DNA of 64,000 nt from JAGQRJ01 sp041402045 (GCA_041402045.1 JAWKSZ010000009.1:93314-157313); one strand, 5' to 3'. Shown: positions 22,345 through 31,323, numbered from the stretch's first letter. The notes: generated by a model not told the origin, from the sequence alone. Translations and numbers: made by a program.

Positions 22345-23627
22345 GCTCGCTCCCAGGGCTGACTGGCCAGGCACGCGGTGCTCGGCTCTTCGATCGCGCG
22401 CGAGGCGCGCTTGGTTGGATCCTCCATTCGCGGCCCCGCCCCCAGCATGTTGAGGAGGGCCGCCGCGCTGGGGGGTCGCTTGTTCGGATCCACCTGGACC
22501 AGGACCTGCAGGATCTCGCGCAGCTCCCGGGGGACCGTGGACGGGATCTCGTAGGTCTCCTGCGCCAGGCGCTGCAGCAGCTTGAAGCCGCTGAGCTCGG
22601 GCCAGGCCTGCTGGCCGGTCACGGCGAAGCGCACCACGTGGCCCAGGCTGAACAGGTCCGAGCGGAAGTCGATCGGGCGGCCCAGGACGTACTCCGGCGC
22701 CATGTAGCCCGCGGTGCCCACCAGGACGTCGGGGTCCGTGAGGAAGTCCTGAGCCGGGTTGCGCGCGAGGCCGAAGTCCACGAGCACCGGCCAGGCGGGC
22801 TGGTCGTCGCGGAGGATCACGTTCCCGGGCTTGAGGTCGCGGTGGACCATGCCGTGGGCCTGCAGGCTGTCGAGGGCCAGGGTCAGCCCCATGAGCAGGT
22901 TGAACGCGTCGTCGGGGGAGAACGGACCGCGCTTGGCGACCCAGTCCCACACCGTCGTCCCGTCGATCAGCTCGAGGACCATGAACTCGCGCCCCTCGTG
23001 CCGGCCGAACTCGACGAGCTGCGGGGTGTGCGCGCAGTCGACCGCCAGGAGCGAGTAGGCCTCGCGCTGCAGCCGCTGCCGCGACTCGGGCAGCGCACGG
23101 GACTGGCCCTGGGCCACCTTGAGGGCCACGGTCTGGCCGGTGCGCTCGTCGTGGGCCTTGAACACCACGGCGTTCCCGCCCCGCCCGAGGCCGGAGGTGA
23201 TCCGGTAGCGTCCGCAGTAGAGGTCGCCCTTGGCGAGCTCCAGCGGCGTCTCCGGCGCGCGGGGGACGCGGCCGTCCAGCAAGCGCTTGACCCGCACGAT
23301 CAGCTGCGCCCGCGAGAGGGGCGGGGTCAGCACCGCGTTCGCCCCGGCGGCGTGCGCCCGGAGGACCGCGTCCTCGGTGTCCCGGGCGGCGACGAACAGG
23401 ATCGGGAGCTGCTCGGCCGAGCCCAGCTTGCGCAGCCGGGCGACCAGGCGCAGCGCCGAGCCGCTGAGGTCGCCGTCGATCACCCACAGGTCGGTGGGCG
23501 AGTCGAGCAGCGGCGCGGCCTCGGCCTCGCCCTGCACCCGGGTCACGGTGTGCCCGCGCTGCTCGAGGATCCCGCTGATCCACGAGCCTTGTTCCGCGCT
23601 GGCTTCGACGCAGACGATCGAACCCAC
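22341..23627 (-). CDS. receiver-like-Ser/Thr protein kinase fusion (type 2)
   Basis: 428 aa from a GTG at 23627, 3 bp after the GAF gene's stop. The receiver-like domain (1-118: SIVCVEASAEQGSWISGILE, LWVIDGDLSGS, AVLTPPLSRAQLIVRVKRLL) keeps the Asp after beta-3 but lacks the usual acidic pair and the KP motif. The kinase domain is complete: GLGRGGNAVVFKAHD, VALKVA, GMVHRDLKPGNVILRDDQ, LVDFGLARN, GTAGYMAPEY. A short tail follows the kinase. It is the second gene of the operon. The divergence of the receiver pocket suggests it may be a phosphorylation-independent interaction module. Confidence 0.88.
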   Translation of the reverse strand: MGSIVCVEASAEQGSWISGILEQRGHTVTRVQGEAEAAPLLDSPTDLWVIDGDLSGSALRLVARLRKLGSAEQLPILFVAARDTEDAVLRAHAAGANAVLTPPLSRAQLIVRVKRLLDGRVPRAPETPLELAKGDLYCGRYRITSGLGRGGNAVVFKAHDERTGQTVALKVAQGQSRALPESRQRLQREAYSLLAVDCAHTPQLVEFGRHEGREFMVLELIDGTTVWDWVAKRGPFSPDDAFNLLMGLTLALDSLQAHGMVHRDLKPGNVILRDDQPAWPVLVDFGLARNPAQDFLTDPDVLVGTAGYMAPEYVLGRPIDFRSDLFSLGHVVRFAVTGQQAWPELSGFKLLQRLAQETYEIPSTVPRELREILQVLVQVDPNKRPPSAAALLNMLGAGPRMEDPTKRASRAIEEPSTACLASQPWERA

Positions 23628-23630
23628 GGC

Positions 23631-24341
23631 TCAGTCCTTTCCGTCGAGGTAGTCCGGGAGGGCGAAGTCCTTGCCCGGGAACAGGGCGCCGATGGTCAGC
23701 GGCCGCGTCCCGGGCCGCTCCTTGGTCCCGGCGGGCTGGGCGACCCGCGAGCGCCGACAGGTCTCGGTCTCCTCGCGGGCGGCGTTGAGCTGGCTCTGGT
23801 TCAAGGCGCGGGCGATCGCCTCGTCTTGCGTGGCGCCCGGGTGCAGGACGCCTCCCAGGGCGGACATGAGTCCGTAGCCGAACACGCTGATCAGCTCGAG
23901 GTCCGAGCGGTCGAAGGCGGGGGTGTCCCAGCGCCGCCCGAGGACCAGGGCGCCGGTGACCCGGGGACGGTTGTGCTGGCGCAGGGGCACGCAGGCCACC
24001 GGGCACTTCTCCCCGTCGAGCAGGCACACCGCCATGCCCGTGTTGAACACGTAGTCCAGGATCATGGGGTCCTGGTCCAGGATCTCGCCCACCGGCGACG
24101 AGCAGATCACCTTGGAGGTCTTGCCTGCCAGGGCGCCGATCAGGAAGGCGCGGCGCGCACAGAAGTGGTTGGCGATCAGCTCCAGCATGCGGCTGCTGAG
24201 GTCAGTGGCGCCGCACGCGCTCTGACGCACCTGCTCGCAGAGGCCGAGGGCGTGGCGCACCCAGTAACTAGGCTCCTCGTCCCGCAAGTAGCGGTCGGGA
24301 GCAACCCAGCACTTGGTCCACGAAGCACTGTCCGAACCCAC
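23631..24341 (-). CDS. GAF-like domain protein, first gene of the receiver-kinase operon
   Basis: I start at the GTG 24341 (VGSDSASWTKCW, 236 aa), which has GGAAGGAGGC just upstream; the longer TTG at 24356 lies in that ribosome-binding site. Residues about 40-175 have the GAF pattern: LSSRMLELIANHFCARRAFL, SSPVGEILDQDPMILDYVFN, ACVPLRQ, GALVLGRRWDTPAFDRSDLE, LISVFGYGLMSALGGV. The C-terminal 60 residues are polar and unstructured. It probably senses a small molecule or protein and feeds the two kinases encoded next; no ligand residues can be assigned. Confidence 0.7.
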   Translation of the reverse strand: MGSDSASWTKCWVAPDRYLRDEEPSYWVRHALGLCEQVRQSACGATDLSSRMLELIANHFCARRAFLIGALAGKTSKVICSSPVGEILDQDPMILDYVFNTGMAVCLLDGEKCPVACVPLRQHNRPRVTGALVLGRRWDTPAFDRSDLELISVFGYGLMSALGGVLHPGATQDEAIARALNQSQLNAAREETETCRRSRVAQPAGTKERPGTRPLTIGALFPGKDFALPDYLDGKD

Positions 24342-24553
24342 GGCGCCTCCTTCCAAGCGCCTCCATGCAAGGGGCTTGCCAGCCCAACTCCAACGCGCGT
24401 GGGTGGGACACGGGTGTCATCCCCCCCCACAGGGGGTCCCAGAGGGGGGGGAAGAGTCCCCCCCGGGGTAGGGTCCAGGAGGGTTAGCGTTGGCCCTTGG
24501 ATTGCTGTCTGGGGCAGGGTGGCGGGGAGCCGCGTGGCGTATGACAGGACCGA

Positions 24554-24565
24554 TCGCTATAGCGA
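24554..24565. promoter_or_regulatory. 12-bp palindrome upstream of the histidine kinase gene
   Basis: TCGCTATAGCGA is a perfect palindrome 28 bp upstream of the ATG at 24594. The 24342-24593 gap also holds runs of G and C (for example GAGGGGGGGG at 24443 onward) that could form G-rich structures. No other gene is visible in the gap. Confidence 0.3.
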
Positions 24566-24593
24566 GAGACGTTGCAGCTGATGGGCGGTCCCG

Positions 24594-26150
24594 ATGAAGG
24601 TGCTGATCGTAGGTAGCCCTCCTCTGGTCGGGTGCGAAGACTTCCCCCGCGTCGAGTTGGGGAACGCCGCCACCGAGCTGCTCAAGCTGCTCCCCGACAT
24701 GGTGATCCTGGACGGTCGTCCGCTCACCCGCGAGCTGCTCGGCACCGTGCGCCGGCTGCGGACGCTCAAGCCGAGCACCACGACCCTCGCGATCTGCGCC
24801 GACCCCCTCCCCCGGCCAGCGGTCGACGCCTGCTATCACGCGGGCGCGGACTTCGTGGTGTTCGGGACCCTGGACCTGCCCCAGCTCCTGGCGGCCAACG
24901 AGCTGACGCCGATGCCGCCCCTCGACCCCGCCCTGGAGCTGGTGGCCGACGAGGACGTCGCCCAGCGGGGGCACGTGCTGGAGGCCGTGGGCCAACTGGC
25001 CGCCGGGATCGCCCACGAGCTGAACAACCAGCTCACCGCGATCCTCGGGTTCAAGGAGCTCCTGACCATGCACCTCGGCCCGGAGGCCGTGGACCTCAAC
25101 GCCTACGCGGAGCAGATCGAGCTCGCCGCCGACGAGTCGCGGCAGCTCGTGAAGCAGCTCCTGGCCTTTGGTCGGCGACAGGTCATGGACCCCCGCTCGC
25201 TCCAGGCCGACGGGCTGCTCGAGGAGATCGCCGAGGAGCTCAAGCCGGCGCTCCCCGAGGGCGTCGAGCTCAGGTGGCGCTGCGACACAGAGCTCTGGAA
25301 CCTGCGCGCCGACCCGGCCCAGATCAAGAACGTCCTGTTCTGCTTGGCCGAGAGCGCGGTCAAGGCCATGCCCAACGGCGGCGCGCTCGAGTTCGTCGCC
25401 GAGAACATGGAGATCACCACGGCGCAGGCCAAGCCCGACCTGGGCTTCCTCGCCGGGAGCTACGTCTCGATCATCGTGCGGGACTCCGGCGAGCCGCTCT
25501 CCGACGAGACCCGCCAGCGGATCTTCGAGCCCTTCTACTCCCGCTCCCCGCGCCACGGCAAGGGCCTGGGGCTCGCCGCGGTCTACGGGATCGTGAAGCA
25601 GTCCGGGGGGTGGATCTGGGTCAACCCGTCCAGCGCCGGCACCGAGTTCCAGGTGTTCTTCCCCAAGGAGGACAAGACCGACACCACGCGTCGCCTGGGC
25701 AAGCGCAAGACCAGCTTCTCGGCCTCTCCCTCGGGGGAGCTGCGGGTGCTCGTGGTCGAGGACCAGGACCCCGTGCGCACCTTCGTGCGGGACATCCTCG
25801 GCGCCGCGGGCTACGACGTGACCGAGGCCGCCTGCGGCGAGGAGGCCCTCGAGCTGCTCGAGGTCAGCCCCTCGGCCTTCGACCTGATCCTGACCGACGT
25901 GGCGATGCCCGGCATGGGCGGCCGCAAGTTCGCCGACCGGGCCCGCGAGCGGGCGCAGCAGCGCGTGATCTTCATGTCGGGGCACCCGGGCAACGCCCTG
26001 GTGGAGTGCGGTCTGTTGCGCCACGGCGAGCTGTTCTTGCCCAAGCCGTTCTCCGGAAAGGAGCTGTTGAGCCTGGTCGAGCGCGCGCTGTCCATGACCC
26101 CCTCCGCCGGGACCCGCAAGGGCAGCAACGGGAACGGCAGCGATGCCTGA
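24594..26150 (+). CDS. soluble hybrid histidine kinase (pseudo-receiver, HisKA, degenerate HATPase, receiver)
   Basis: 518 aa from the ATG at 24594. Residues 1-115 look like a receiver without a proper acidic pocket (KVLIVGSPPLVGCEDFPRVE, MVILDGRPL). HisKA: QLAAGIAHELNNQLTAILGF (His in HELNN, NtrB/hybrid type). The HATPase is atypical: the N box reads KNVLFCLAESAVKAMPNGG with the conserved Asn positions replaced by Cys and Ser, and G1 is DSGEPL instead of DxGxG. G2 (HGKGLGLAAVYGIVKQSGG) is intact. The C-terminal receiver has VVEDQDPVRTF, LILTDVAMPGMGG and LFLPKPFSG. It faces convergently the single-domain receiver. Kinase activity may be impaired. Confidence 0.85.
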   Translation: MKVLIVGSPPLVGCEDFPRVELGNAATELLKLLPDMVILDGRPLTRELLGTVRRLRTLKPSTTTLAICADPLPRPAVDACYHAGADFVVFGTLDLPQLLAANELTPMPPLDPALELVADEDVAQRGHVLEAVGQLAAGIAHELNNQLTAILGFKELLTMHLGPEAVDLNAYAEQIELAADESRQLVKQLLAFGRRQVMDPRSLQADGLLEEIAEELKPALPEGVELRWRCDTELWNLRADPAQIKNVLFCLAESAVKAMPNGGALEFVAENMEITTAQAKPDLGFLAGSYVSIIVRDSGEPLSDETRQRIFEPFYSRSPRHGKGLGLAAVYGIVKQSGGWIWVNPSSAGTEFQVFFPKEDKTDTTRRLGKRKTSFSASPSGELRVLVVEDQDPVRTFVRDILGAAGYDVTEAACGEEALELLEVSPSAFDLILTDVAMPGMGGRKFADRARERAQQRVIFMSGHPGNALVECGLLRHGELFLPKPFSGKELLSLVERALSMTPSAGTRKGSNGNGSDA

Positions 26151-26211
26151 GTCCGCCCAGGAGGAGGTGCTCCCCACGGAGCGCATGTGGCGCGGCGCGC
26201 CCGCGCTGGCG

Positions 26212-26589
26212 CTAGTCCGGGCTGAGCAGGCGCGCGATCCGCTGGAGCAGCTCCAGGGGGCTGAACGGCTTGTGGAGCACGTCGCGGCCCCCGGCGGTCT
26301 GGCAGCGCTCGGCGAGCTCGGGGTCCATGTCCCCGGTGAGGAACACGATCGGCGGAGCCGGCTGCACCGTCTCGCGGATCTGGTTGCAGATCGTGAGCCC
26401 GCTCTCGCCGCCGGCGAGGTGAACGTCGAGCAGCACCAGGTCCGGAGTCGCCTCGCGGCAGCGCTCGAGCGCCTCCTCGACCGAAGCAGCGGCGCGGACG
26501 GAGTACTTCCGGCGCAAGGTCGCCTCGACCATGCTGCGTACGAGAAGGTTATCGTCGACGACGAGCACGACGGGTTGCTGCTCAGTCAC
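26212..26589 (-). CDS. single-domain response regulator
   Basis: 125 aa, taken from the GTG at 26589 (VTEQQPVVLVVDDN); the open frame upstream has no receiver similarity. It is a complete receiver: VVLVVDDNLLVRSMVEATLR, phospho-Asp in LVLLDVHLAGGESGL, PPIVFLTGDMDP and DVLHKPFSPLELL. There is no output domain, so it works as a phosphotransfer or allosteric element. It is convergent with the hybrid kinase (ends 61 bp apart) and divergent from the GAF-sigma54 activator, with 152 bp between the two starts. Confidence 0.85.
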   Translation of the reverse strand: MTEQQPVVLVVDDNLLVRSMVEATLRRKYSVRAAASVEEALERCREATPDLVLLDVHLAGGESGLTICNQIRETVQPAPPIVFLTGDMDPELAERCQTAGGRDVLHKPFSPLELLQRIARLLSPD

Positions 26590-26616
26590 GGCACCACCTG
26601 GGTGCCTCAGTGTAGC

Positions 26617-26656
26617 CGAAGTTGCTGCGACAGCTACCGCGGTGGCGCGGCGAGCG
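26617..26656 (+). repeat. dispersed GC-rich repeat, degenerate copy B
   Basis: CGAAGTTGCTGCGACAGCTA followed by CCGCGGTGGCGCGGCG matches the first half of the 28381 repeat with several changes. It lies in the divergent region between the receiver gene and the sigma-54 activator. Confidence 0.4.
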
Positions 26657-26741
26657 ACGTCGCAGGTCGCGCCCACGGGAGCGCGACCTCCCTCGGACGC
26701 GGCGGAATCTCCAGTGCGGGTCTCGACCCGGGGCGGGTCGC

Positions 26742-28352
26742 GTGAGCGAAACTTCGTGGGACAACCCACAACAACAGGTCCTGCGCTACGCCGCCGACCT
26801 CGCCACCCTCTACGAAGAGGTCGAGCACGTCCGCGGCAACCTGCACGCGCTCCGGCAGCGCCTGTTCGGGATCGCCCGGGCTGGCCTGCAGTTGGTCGCC
26901 TGCCTCTCGGTGGAGCAGGTCTCGGACCGGCTGCTCTCGCTGGTGGGTGAGCTCCTGGGCTGCTCCAAGGCCGCGGTCTACACCGTCCAGGGGGGCCGCC
27001 TGCGCCTGGTGAGCTGCACCCCCCCAGGGGCCTTCCGCTCCGTGGCGCCGCTCCCCGCAAGGCGCCTGACCACCGTCGAGCCGGGCTCGGGGATCGAAGC
27101 CGAGTGGCTCGAAGCGAACCAGAGCGACCTGGTGCGGGTGATCCCCATGGTGGGCCGCCAACGCGAGATCGGGCTGTGCGCCTGCTTCGACCTCGACGAC
27201 GAGGGCCTGACCGCCGCCGAGCAGCGCGCGCTGCTCGACTTGCTGGGGAGCTACGGCGGGATCACCCTCGAGAACCTGAACGTCGACTCCCGGCGCAGCA
27301 CCGACGGCGGCGCCGCCTCGGGGTCGGGCGTCGACTCCTTCGCCGAGCTGCTGGGGGACGCCCCCTCGACCCAGGCCACCCTCAAGGCCCTGCGCCGTCT
27401 GGAGACCCTCGACGCGACGGTGCTGCTCGAGGGGGAGACCGGCACCGGGAAGTCCCTCCTGGCCCAGACCCTGCACTCGCGCGGGCCGCGAGCCGGGAAG
27501 CCCTTCGTCGTGGTGAATTGCAGCGCGATTCCGGAGAGCCTGGTCGAGTCCGAGCTGTTCGGACACGAGGCCGGGGCGTTCACCGGCGCCAACCGCCTGC
27601 ACCGAGGCAAGGTCGAGCAGGCCGCGGGCGGGACGCTGTTCCTGGACGAGATCGCCGAGCTCCCCCACCACAGCCAGGCCAAGCTCCTGACCTTCCTCGA
27701 GACGAAGTCCTTCACCCGCGTCGGCGGCGAGCGTCAGCTCGACGTGGACGTGCGGATCGTGGCCGCCACCAACCGCAGCCTGGAGAAGTGCGCCGAGGAG
27801 GGCTCGTTCCGCAGCGACCTGTTCTATCGCCTGAACGTGTTCGCCCTCGAGCTGCCCCCGCTGCGTGAGCGCGGCGAGGACACCCTGCGCCTGGCCCAGC
27901 GCTTCACCGACGAGGTCGCGGCGCGCTACGGACTCCCGCGCCCGGAGCTGTCGGGGGAGGTGCGCAGCCGGCTGCGAGCCTACCCCTGGCCCGGCAACAT
28001 TCGCGAGCTGCGCAACGTGCTGGAGAAGGCGATCGTGCTCTCCGAGCCCGGTGAGCTCGACCCCCGCCTGCTCCCGGGCGAGGGGCAGAGCCCCCTCGGC
28101 GCCTCGGTGACGAGCGACCCTGGGCACGCCGAGCCCGACCTGGGGCCGATCGGCGAGGAGTCCTTCGCCGACGCCAAGGCCCGGATCGTGGAGCGCTGGG
28201 AGCGCGCGTTCGTGACCGCGATCCTGCGCTCGACCGGCGGCAACCTGACCCGGGCGGCCGAGCGCGCGAGCATGGACAAGAAGTACCTGCGCCAGAAGGT
28301 CAAGCGCCTGGAGATCGACCTGGAGTCGATCCGCGACGCGCCCGCCGAGTGA
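26742..28352 (+). CDS. GAF-domain sigma-54-dependent transcriptional activator
   Basis: 536 aa from the GTG at 26742 (VSETSWDNPQQQ). A short N-terminal coiled coil, then a GAF domain (about 45-175: VEQVSDRLLSLVGELLGCSK), then the AAA+ sigma-54 interaction domain: Walker A GETGTGKSLLAQTLH, ELFGHEAGAFTGANRLHRGK (GAFTGA loop), Walker B GGTLFLDEIAEL, FRSDLFYRLNVFALELPPLR, YPWPGNIRELRNVLEKA. A Fis-type HTH closes the protein (ILRSTGGNLTRAAERASMDK KYLRQKVKR). It would remodel RNA polymerase-sigma54 at promoters not evident here. Its place beside the receiver and kinases suggests that it is their transcriptional output. Confidence 0.92.
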   Translation: MSETSWDNPQQQVLRYAADLATLYEEVEHVRGNLHALRQRLFGIARAGLQLVACLSVEQVSDRLLSLVGELLGCSKAAVYTVQGGRLRLVSCTPPGAFRSVAPLPARRLTTVEPGSGIEAEWLEANQSDLVRVIPMVGRQREIGLCACFDLDDEGLTAAEQRALLDLLGSYGGITLENLNVDSRRSTDGGAASGSGVDSFAELLGDAPSTQATLKALRRLETLDATVLLEGETGTGKSLLAQTLHSRGPRAGKPFVVVNCSAIPESLVESELFGHEAGAFTGANRLHRGKVEQAAGGTLFLDEIAELPHHSQAKLLTFLETKSFTRVGGERQLDVDVRIVAATNRSLEKCAEEGSFRSDLFYRLNVFALELPPLRERGEDTLRLAQRFTDEVAARYGLPRPELSGEVRSRLRAYPWPGNIRELRNVLEKAIVLSEPGELDPRLLPGEGQSPLGASVTSDPGHAEPDLGPIGEESFADAKARIVERWERAFVTAILRSTGGNLTRAAERASMDKKYLRQKVKRLEIDLESIRDAPAE

Positions 28353-28380
28353 CCGTGGCGTGCGCTCCCCGCACGCCTGC

Positions 28381-28496
28381 GAAGTTGCTGCGGCAGCTTC
28401 CGCTGCCGCGCCGCCTTCGGCGGCGTAAGAATTCCCCCGGACGGGAGTTCGTGCGCAGCGCGAGGCCTTCCCAAGGCACACCCGTCCGGGCGAATC
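28381..28496 (+). repeat. dispersed GC-rich double-hairpin repeat, copy C (most complete)
   Basis: Three nested structures: GCTGCGGCAGC/GCTGCCGC, GCCGCC-TTC-GGCGGC, and an outer pair CCCGGACGGG (28437-28446) with CCCGTCCGGG (28481-28490). The first 65 bp match copy A at 1258-1321 and the outer part matches copy D at 37765-37825. It occupies most of the 190-bp gap between the sigma-54 activator and the C45 gene. Confidence 0.7.
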
Positions 28497-28542
28497 TCGC
28501 GCGCTGCTTGAACTCTCCGCCCCGAACGACGACCCTCGGGGC

Positions 28543-29772
28543 ATGAGCTCTCGACCCCGCCTGTTCGCGCTCACCCTGTTGCTCAGCGTCGGCGCCGTCG
28601 CTGGCCAGTCCCGACCCTGGGACGAGCTCCTCGAGCGGTTCAAGGTCGAGGCGCGGATCGAGCGCCAGATCGTGCTCGGCACCGTGCGCGGGCTGCTGCA
28701 GAAGAAGCCCGCGCGCCCCGACTGGTCCCCGCGCGTCCACGGCGAGGGCGCCCTCGAGCTCGGCGCCGGCGACACCCCGATCCTCGTGCTGCGCGGGACG
28801 CCGCGGGCCATGGGCGAGCAGCACGGCGCGCTCATGCGCGACGAGATCCAGGGCCTCGTGCGCTACGTGCACCAATTCGTCGGCCCCCGCGAGCTGCCCC
28901 GCGCCCGGGAGCGCGCCCAGGAGCTCTACGGCGAGCGCCTGCCTCAGGCCTTCCGCGAGGAGCTCGAGGGGCTCGCCGCGACCTCGGGCGTCGAGGTCGG
29001 CGAGCTGCTCCTCGCCCAGTGCTTCACCGACCTCTACCGCGGCCTGGGCTGCACCTGCGTCGCCGCCCCGCTGCAGGCGGGCACGGCCCTGGCGCGCAAC
29101 CTGGACTTCCCCGGCTTCGGCTACCTGGCGCGCTACTCCCTGGTGGTCGTGCGCCAGCCCCTCGGCGGGCGGCGCACGGTCTCGGTCTCCTGGCCGGGGC
29201 TGATCGGCGTGCTCTCGGGGCAGAGCCCCGACCTGGCCCTCGCGGTCATGGTCGTCCACGACTCCGAGGGCGCCGCCGCGGGGCTGCCCTTCCAGCTCGT
29301 GTTCCGGCGCGTGCTCGAGGAGGCCGCGACCCTGGAGCAGGCCCACGCGCTGCTGCGCGAGCTGCCGCGCACGGTGACCAACAACCTGATGGTCGTCGAG
29401 GCCGCCGGGCGCGCCGCGGTGTTCGAGCTCGGGCGGGCCGAGGTGGTCCGGCGCGACCCGCCGACGCACCGCTGGTTGGTCTCGACCAACCACTTCGTCT
29501 CGGCCCCGCTCGCGGAGGCTCGGGCCTCGATCAGCTTCCTGAACTCACGCTCGCGGCTGAAGGACGCTCGCGCCTGCCGCCCCGAGGGCCGGGGCTACAC
29601 CCGCGACGACCTGCAGCGCGCGCTGCGCGAGAGCGAGGTCGCGGTGACCCAGCAGAGCATGCTCTTCGTCCCGGCGACCGGCGAGGTCTTCGTCTCGTTG
29701 CCGGAGAAGCCGCGCTCGGCCCGTGAGGCGTTGGTGCGCCTCGACCCCGCGCAGCTCTGGGACCAGGACTAG
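28543..29772 (+). CDS. exported C45-family (acyl-CoA:6-APA acyltransferase-like) Ntn hydrolase
   Basis: 409 aa from the ATG at 28543. A signal peptide (LFALTLLLSVGAVAGQS) precedes the domain. LRGTPRAMGEQHGALMRDEI and AQCFTDLYRGLGCTCVAAP are typical of the family, with Cys170 the probable autocatalytic N-terminal nucleophile. ARNLDFPGFG, VSWPGLIGVLSGQSPDLALA and TNNLMVVEAAGRAAVFE follow in the expected order. Members process amide/acyl bonds after self-cleavage, for example in beta-lactam or peptidyl substrates; the substrate here is unknown. It is convergent with the GNAT-nitrilase pair, with only 6 bp between stops. Confidence 0.8.
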   Translation: MSSRPRLFALTLLLSVGAVAGQSRPWDELLERFKVEARIERQIVLGTVRGLLQKKPARPDWSPRVHGEGALELGAGDTPILVLRGTPRAMGEQHGALMRDEIQGLVRYVHQFVGPRELPRARERAQELYGERLPQAFREELEGLAATSGVEVGELLLAQCFTDLYRGLGCTCVAAPLQAGTALARNLDFPGFGYLARYSLVVVRQPLGGRRTVSVSWPGLIGVLSGQSPDLALAVMVVHDSEGAAAGLPFQLVFRRVLEEAATLEQAHALLRELPRTVTNNLMVVEAAGRAAVFELGRAEVVRRDPPTHRWLVSTNHFVSAPLAEARASISFLNSRSRLKDARACRPEGRGYTRDDLQRALRESEVAVTQQSMLFVPATGEVFVSLPEKPRSAREALVRLDPAQLWDQD

Positions 29773-29778
29773 GCCCCC

Positions 29779-31323
29779 CTACTCCGCGCCCCAGGAATAC
29801 TCGATCCGGTAGAGGTCCTCGCGCTGGTCGCTCCAGCTCTCGGAGACCCCGACCCGCCGGTGGCGCCGGAGCACGCTCAGGTCGACGTCGCACAGCACCA
29901 GGGTCTCTATGTTCGGCGTGGTCTCGGCGGCGATCCCGTCGCGGGGGAAGGAGAAGTCCGACGGGGTGTAGATCCCCGACTGGGCGTAGTGCACGTCGAC
30001 GTTCTCGACGAGGGGCAGGTTGCCCACGCAGCCCGAGGTGACCACGTAGACGTCGTTCTCCATGGCCCGCGCCAGGGCGCAGGTGCGCACGCGGATCAAG
30101 CTCGAGCGCTCGTCGCAGGTGAAGGGCACGAAGATCAGGTCCGCGCGCTGACGGGCCGCGTAGCGCGCGAGCTCGGGGAACTCGATGTCGGTGGAGAGCA
30201 TGATGCACACCCGCCCGCGGTCGGTGTCGAACACCTCCAGCCGATCGCCCTGGCCCAGGCCCCACCACTTGCGCTCGCTCTGGGTCACGTGGAGCTTGTA
30301 CTGCCGGTCCACGCTCCCGTCGCGCCGGAAGAGGTAGGCCACGTTGTAGAGCCGGTCGTCCTCGACGGTGAACATGGACCCCCCGACCACGTTCACGTTG
30401 CCCTTGATCGCGAGCGCCCCCATGAGCTCGAGGTACTTCGGGGTCAGCTCGGCCAGCGCGCGCTGGGCCTGGCCCGGGCGCTTCACGCCCTGCAGCGCGA
30501 GGAGCTGGCTGGTGAACAGCTCGGGGAACACCACGAAGTCCGCGCGGTTCTCCGCGGCCACGTCCACGAAGAACTCCACCTGCTGCGCGAACTCGGCGAA
30601 GGACTCGATCCGCCGCAGCTGGTACTGCACGGTGCACACCCGCACCAGGGTCTGGCGGCGGTAGGTCCGGCGCCGGTCGGGGACGTACTCCAGGTTCGAC
30701 CACTCGAGGAAGGTCGCGTAGCCGCAGGACTCGCTGTCGTTGGGCAGGTAGTTGGGGATCAGGCGCTGGATCGTGAACCCGTTGGCGAGCTGCGCGGTGA
30801 GCACGGGGTCGAACAGCGACTTGCGCATGACCGCGTCCACGTATTCGCTGGCGGAGATCACCGCGGCGTGCTCGTGATACCCGGGGATCCGCCCGCCGAT
30901 GATGATCCGCCGCAGGTTCCGCTCCCGGGCCAGGCGCTTGCGCGCCTCGTAGAGCCGGCGGCTGAGCCGCAGCCCGCGGAACGCGGGGTCGACCATGATC
31001 TCGATCCCGTAGAGGCTGTCTCCGTCGTCGGCGTGGGTGCGGATGTAGCCGTTGTCCGAGATCACCTTCCAGTCGTGCCAGTCCTCGTGCTCGGCGAAGT
31101 CGACGATCAGGGAGCTCGAGGAGGCCGCGAGCTTGCCGTCGATCTCCACGCAGAGCTGGCCCTCCGGAAAGACCTTGAGCTGGCTCTCGATGTGCTCGCG
31201 CTTCCAGGGGAGCATCCCCGGGAAGCAGCGCACCTGCATCGCGACCAGGTCGTCGAAGTCGTCCAGGGTCAGCGGCCGGACGAGGATCTTGCGCTGGAAG
31301 TCCTCGAGCTCGAAGTCGGACAT
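29779..31323 (-). CDS. GNAT acetyltransferase-nitrilase fusion with Cys-to-Ser active-site change
   Basis: 514 aa from the ATG at 31323. Residues 10-210 form a GNAT domain (VRPLTLDDFDDLVAMQVRCF, GIEIMVDPAFRGLRLSRRLY). Residues 225-514 form a carbon-nitrogen hydrolase: Glu in DFVVFPELFTSQ, Lys in DRQYKLHVTQSE. At the catalytic cysteine strand it reads RVCIMLSTDIEFPE where its paralogue next door reads KVGILICYDVEFPE, so Ser replaces the nucleophilic Cys. The amidase domain may be inactive or modified. It follows the paralogue in the same direction after a 44-bp gap, so they are probably co-transcribed. Start chosen because the GNAT domain begins right after it. Confidence 0.85.
   Translation of the reverse strand: MSDFELEDFQRKILVRPLTLDDFDDLVAMQVRCFPGMLPWKREHIESQLKVFPEGQLCVEIDGKLAASSSSLIVDFAEHEDWHDWKVISDNGYIRTHADDGDSLYGIEIMVDPAFRGLRLSRRLYEARKRLARERNLRRIIIGGRIPGYHEHAAVISASEYVDAVMRKSLFDPVLTAQLANGFTIQRLIPNYLPNDSESCGYATFLEWSNLEYVPDRRRTYRRQTLVRVCTVQYQLRRIESFAEFAQQVEFFVDVAAENRADFVVFPELFTSQLLALQGVKRPGQAQRALAELTPKYLELMGALAIKGNVNVVGGSMFTVEDDRLYNVAYLFRRDGSVDRQYKLHVTQSERKWWGLGQGDRLEVFDTDRGRVCIMLSTDIEFPELARYAARQRADLIFVPFTCDERSSLIRVRTCALARAMENDVYVVTSGCVGNLPLVENVDVHYAQSGIYTPSDFSFPRDGIAAETTPNIETLVLCDVDLSVLRRHRRVGVSESWSDQREDLYRIEYSWGAE

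Noticed and set aside
24420..24490. Riboswitch or structured RNA in the G-rich gap before the histidine kinase
   Set aside because: Runs of G and C are present but I could not match them to a known riboswitch architecture.
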